Below, one piece after another: positions 61,683-64,000 of a stretch of 64,000 bases of DNA. How positions within the stretch are numbered: position 1 is the stretch's first letter; every line of letters begins with the position of its first letter. Origin of the DNA: Gammaproteobacteria bacterium. GTDB lineage: Bacteria > Pseudomonadota > Gammaproteobacteria > Steroidobacterales > Steroidobacteraceae. The notes beneath the pieces are model-generated. The model was not told where the DNA came from and made no database searches. It worked only from the letters and a program-made list of their open reading frames with translations. Made by a program: the position numbers and the translations under genes. The stretch covers positions 1-64,000 of the forward strand of contig JAGWWY010000004.1 in assembly GCA_018970145.1 (NCBI GenBank), given 5' to 3'.

Positions 61683-63985
61683 CGAGTCGAAACCTGCAAA
61701 CCGTAGAGACGGGGCTCTGCCGGGATGAAGGTCGGGATACCGAATGCGCCGCCGGTGTTACCGGCGTCGAGGAGGTAGTTCTCATCGAGAAGGTTACGAG
61801 CGTAAGCGACGATTTCCCACTTGTCACCCGCGAAAGCAACACCGGCGCGGAGATTCACGAGGGTGACAGCCTCTTGGCTGATCGCCGGATTGTTCGGCAC
61901 TTCGAAGAAGATTTTGCCGCGATAAGTGACGCTCGGTGTTGCGAACAGGCGCATCCCGTTTCCGAGTGTAGACTCGATTGTAAAGCCGGCAGCGGATTGG
62001 ACCTCCGGCTGCAGACGGAAGCGAGCACCACGAAAATTCGGTGCAATGCCCGGCTTGTCGTCGATGCCACCATCGATGTAGCCGACGTTAGCGAAGAAGT
62101 TAAACCAGTTAGTCGGACGAACTTGAATTTCTGCTTCTGTACCGAGATTACTCGCCGAGCCGGCGCTCGCGGTCACGATAACGCCGTCCTCGCGCACGAT
62201 GCTGACTTGGAAGTCGTCGTACTTTTGGTAATACACACCGATCGAACCTGATACGACGTTGTTACCACCTTTGAGGCCGATCTCGTAGTTCCAGACATTC
62301 TCCTCGGCAACGGGCGTGAACGACGGCGCAGGGCCGGTCGGGGTCGCGCGCGCGCCGAGCTGAACCGTCGGTGACCGACGACCCTTTGACACGGTCGCAA
62401 AAACGTTCACTTCCGAGTTGAGGCGATACAGCGCGTTGAAGCGCGGCAGAACAGCCGAGAAAGAGTCTTCATCTCGGAAGACTTGTCGACCGGTATCGAC
62501 TTGGCCGGGAATCAACGAGGCACCGCCTGTGATCACCGATCGCGCGACCTCGGCGTAATAACCTGAGCGACGCTTTTCACCCAGTAAACGAACACCCGCA
62601 GTCAGGTCCCATTTCGCATTGGGAGACCAAGTGGCGTCCGCAAAGACGGAGTAGCTGTCGTTATTACCTTGATTTTCGAAGACCGAGCGATACGGGAGCG
62701 ATGTGGCGAGACCGCGCGTCAATAACGCCGTCGCACCGGCTGCCGCAACCGTGCCGTTGCTGGCGACGCAGGGTAGATTTGGAACGAGGCGAGCCACGCA
62801 CTGCAGGAAAATCCCTTCTTCACTCGTGAAGGGAACATTTTGGACGCCGTACTCACGGAAAAGATTCCAGCCGGCCGAGGCGCGCAGGGTATCGCTGCTG
62901 TAGGCGAATCGAGTCTCGTGACTGCCTTGGGTGCCACGAGCGATCTCGGCGAACTCGAGATACCACGCCGCTGATCCGTCGGCGTCGAAGGTTTCCAGAC
63001 TATCGAAGCGACGATAGCCATTGACCGTGGTGAGAGACCAGCGTTCACTCAAAGAATGATTGATGGTCAGATTCACATCATAGACGTCTCGATCCAGACC
63101 CAGCTTGGTTTTACCCAACACGGTTGCTGAGAGCGGTGAGCCGCCAAGAAAAGCCTTACCGAAAGGATCGCCAGGGCCGGCCGCTGTCGGCAACGCTTTC
63201 GAAACGAACGCCGTGCCGGGGTTTCGTTGGCGATCCCAAGTCACGATCGCATCGATGGTCGTATCGTCGCTCGGCGTGTAGCGGATCGAGCCGCGCATGC
63301 CGAGTTGATCTTGACCGTTGAGATCATCCTGGTTGGGGGCGAGGTTTTCGACGTAGCCTTGTCGCTGCTTCCACGCGAAAGCAATGCGCGTCGCGAGTGT
63401 CTCGTCACCGGCGTTCAAATGGCCAGCGAGTAATTGCTGACCATAATTGCCAAGTCCAGCCTCGATGGCACCGGAGAAACCCGACTTGGGTCGAGCAGAG
63501 ATCAGGCTGATCGCGCCGATGGCCGATGCGGTGCCGAAAAGCGTCGCCTGCGGCCCCTTGATGACCTCAATGCGCTCCATGTCGTAGATATCTTGGTATG
63601 AGCCACGTGAACGAGAGATATCGACGCCGTTGTAATACAGCGTAACGCGAGCCGCTTGCTGCGCAGAGCCGCTGTCGGATGTGATGCCGCGTATCACGAT
63701 GCCCGGGTTGTTCGCGCTCTGTTCTTGCACGTTGAGACCGGGGATGTAGAACGCGAGTTCGTCCAAATCCGAGACGCCGAGTTCACGCATGCGTTCACCC
63801 GAGGTGGCGCTGATCGTGATGGGCACGTCGCGGATATTTTCCTCACGTTTCTGTGCCGTGACGACGACGACCTGCAGATCGTCGATAGATTCGGCGGCGA
63901 GCGCCGCTTGCGGCGTGGCGCTCAACGTCGCAGCGGCCGAAGCAACATACAAAGCGACACGAGTGTCGAGACGAATACGCGACAT
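61676..63985 (-). CDS. TonB-dependent outer-membrane receptor
   Basis: 769 residues with AGGGAG upstream of ATG 63985. Signal peptide, then TonB-box-like VVVVTAQKREENIRDVPITIS, a plug domain (IPGLNVQEQSANNPGIVIRG; MERIEVIKGPQATLFGT) and a long beta-barrel ending in the required terminal Phe (GLQVSTRF). Lies upstream of phoD in one operon, so it may import organic phosphate or a phosphate-containing compound. The ligand is unknown. Confidence 0.92.
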   Translation of the reverse strand: MSRIRLDTRVALYVASAAATLSATPQAALAAESIDDLQVVVVTAQKREENIRDVPITISATSGERMRELGVSDLDELAFYIPGLNVQEQSANNPGIVIRGITSDSGSAQQAARVTLYYNGVDISRSRGSYQDIYDMERIEVIKGPQATLFGTASAIGAISLISARPKSGFSGAIEAGLGNYGQQLLAGHLNAGDETLATRIAFAWKQRQGYVENLAPNQDDLNGQDQLGMRGSIRYTPSDDTTIDAIVTWDRQRNPGTAFVSKALPTAAGPGDPFGKAFLGGSPLSATVLGKTKLGLDRDVYDVNLTINHSLSERWSLTTVNGYRRFDSLETFDADGSAAWYLEFAEIARGTQGSHETRFAYSSDTLRASAGWNLFREYGVQNVPFTSEEGIFLQCVARLVPNLPCVASNGTVAAAGATALLTRGLATSLPYRSVFENQGNNDSYSVFADATWSPNAKWDLTAGVRLLGEKRRSGYYAEVARSVITGGASLIPGQVDTGRQVFRDEDSFSAVLPRFNALYRLNSEVNVFATVSKGRRSPTVQLGARATPTGPAPSFTPVAEENVWNYEIGLKGGNNVVSGSIGVYYQKYDDFQVSIVREDGVIVTASAGSASNLGTEAEIQVRPTNWFNFFANVGYIDGGIDDKPGIAPNFRGARFRLQPEVQSAAGFTIESTLGNGMRLFATPSVTYRGKIFFEVPNNPAISQEAVTLVNLRAGVAFAGDKWEIVAYARNLLDENYLLDAGNTGGAFGIPTFIPAEPRLYGLQVSTRF

Positions 63986-64000
63986 GAGGAACTCCCTTTC

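Noticed and set aside
1-64000. CRISPR arrays, insertion sequences, rRNA operons
   Set aside because: No regularly spaced repeats, transposase genes, terminal inverted repeats or rRNA sequence were seen on reading both strands.

Overview
The window is a chromosomal segment of an aerobic Gammaproteobacterium. Gene content and order point to the Xanthomonadales/Nevskiales side of the class: ubiE-ubiJ-ubiB, ubiK-comM, dapF-DUF484-xerC-hslVU, a polA/engB/cytochrome c4/dsbA block, HslV with an N-terminal propeptide, a HiPIP, and arginine synthesis through an acylated-ornithine carbamoyltransferase instead of ordinary OTCase. Coding density is very high, 4-bp ATGA overlaps are frequent, and I see no prophage, insertion sequence, CRISPR or plasmid element. 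The species assignment is inference. No gene-free stretch exceeds about 220 bases.

Layout. 1-1.7 kb: a frameshifted alpha/beta hydrolase and a double-cupin protein. 1.6-5.2 kb: ubiquinone genes ubiE-ubiJ-ubiB and a DUF971 gene. 5.3-10.2 kb: a GltD-like Fe-S flavoprotein with a two-subunit 2-oxoacid:acceptor oxidoreductase, then a 40-residue ribosomal protein THX gene. 10.2-13.2 kb: an MFS exporter, a FabH-like ketosynthase and a small membrane protein. 13.2-19.6 kb: a six-gene leftward operon (MetE-core-like, SDR, Asp/Glu-racemase-like, FAD monooxygenase, SMP-30/paraoxonase-like, flavin amine oxidase) that looks like an uncharacterised catabolic or tailoring pathway. 19.8-21.3 kb: a secreted fasciclin protein divergent from a LitR/CarH-type B12 photoreceptor regulator, with a TGTACA operator between them. 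21.4-24.6 kb: a DUF1800/DUF1501 exported pair. 24.7-30.3 kb: hslU, hslV, xerC, DUF484, dapF and a beta-hydroxyacid dehydrogenase. 30.4-32.3 kb: glnK-amtB behind a sigma-54 promoter. 32.4-34.2 kb: ubiK-comM. 34.2-38.3 kb: a cytochrome c5-like protein, two unknown genes and an HExxH lipoprotein. 38.5-41.5 kb: TPR protein, PAP2 phosphatase and EptA-type phosphoethanolamine transferase. 41.5-46 kb: tRNA-Arg(CCG), YhhN, a small TPR protein, CorA, DsbA, cytochrome c4 and EngB. 46-49.4 kb: polA and a HiPIP.

49.5-58.7 kb is a continuous leftward arginine operon: argR-argG-DUF1611-argC-argD-argF'-argB-argH, then a hotdog thioesterase, a DUF4870-like membrane protein and a tiny LptM-type lipoprotein. 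It begins with a TTGACA/CACTAT promoter covered by ARG-box-like sequence. Two features stand out. The carbamoyltransferase has Ala where acetylornithine carbamoyltransferases have the specificity-setting Glu92, which suggests succinylornithine as substrate. A DUF1611 (DgcN-related) protein sits inside the operon although no argA, argJ or argE is present in the window, so it is a candidate glutamate N-acyltransferase. Together these may be an undescribed variant of arginine biosynthesis.

58.7-64 kb: an M48 CAAX-protease-like enzyme, an exported PhoD phosphatase and a TonB-dependent receptor, the last two probably an organic-phosphate scavenging pair.
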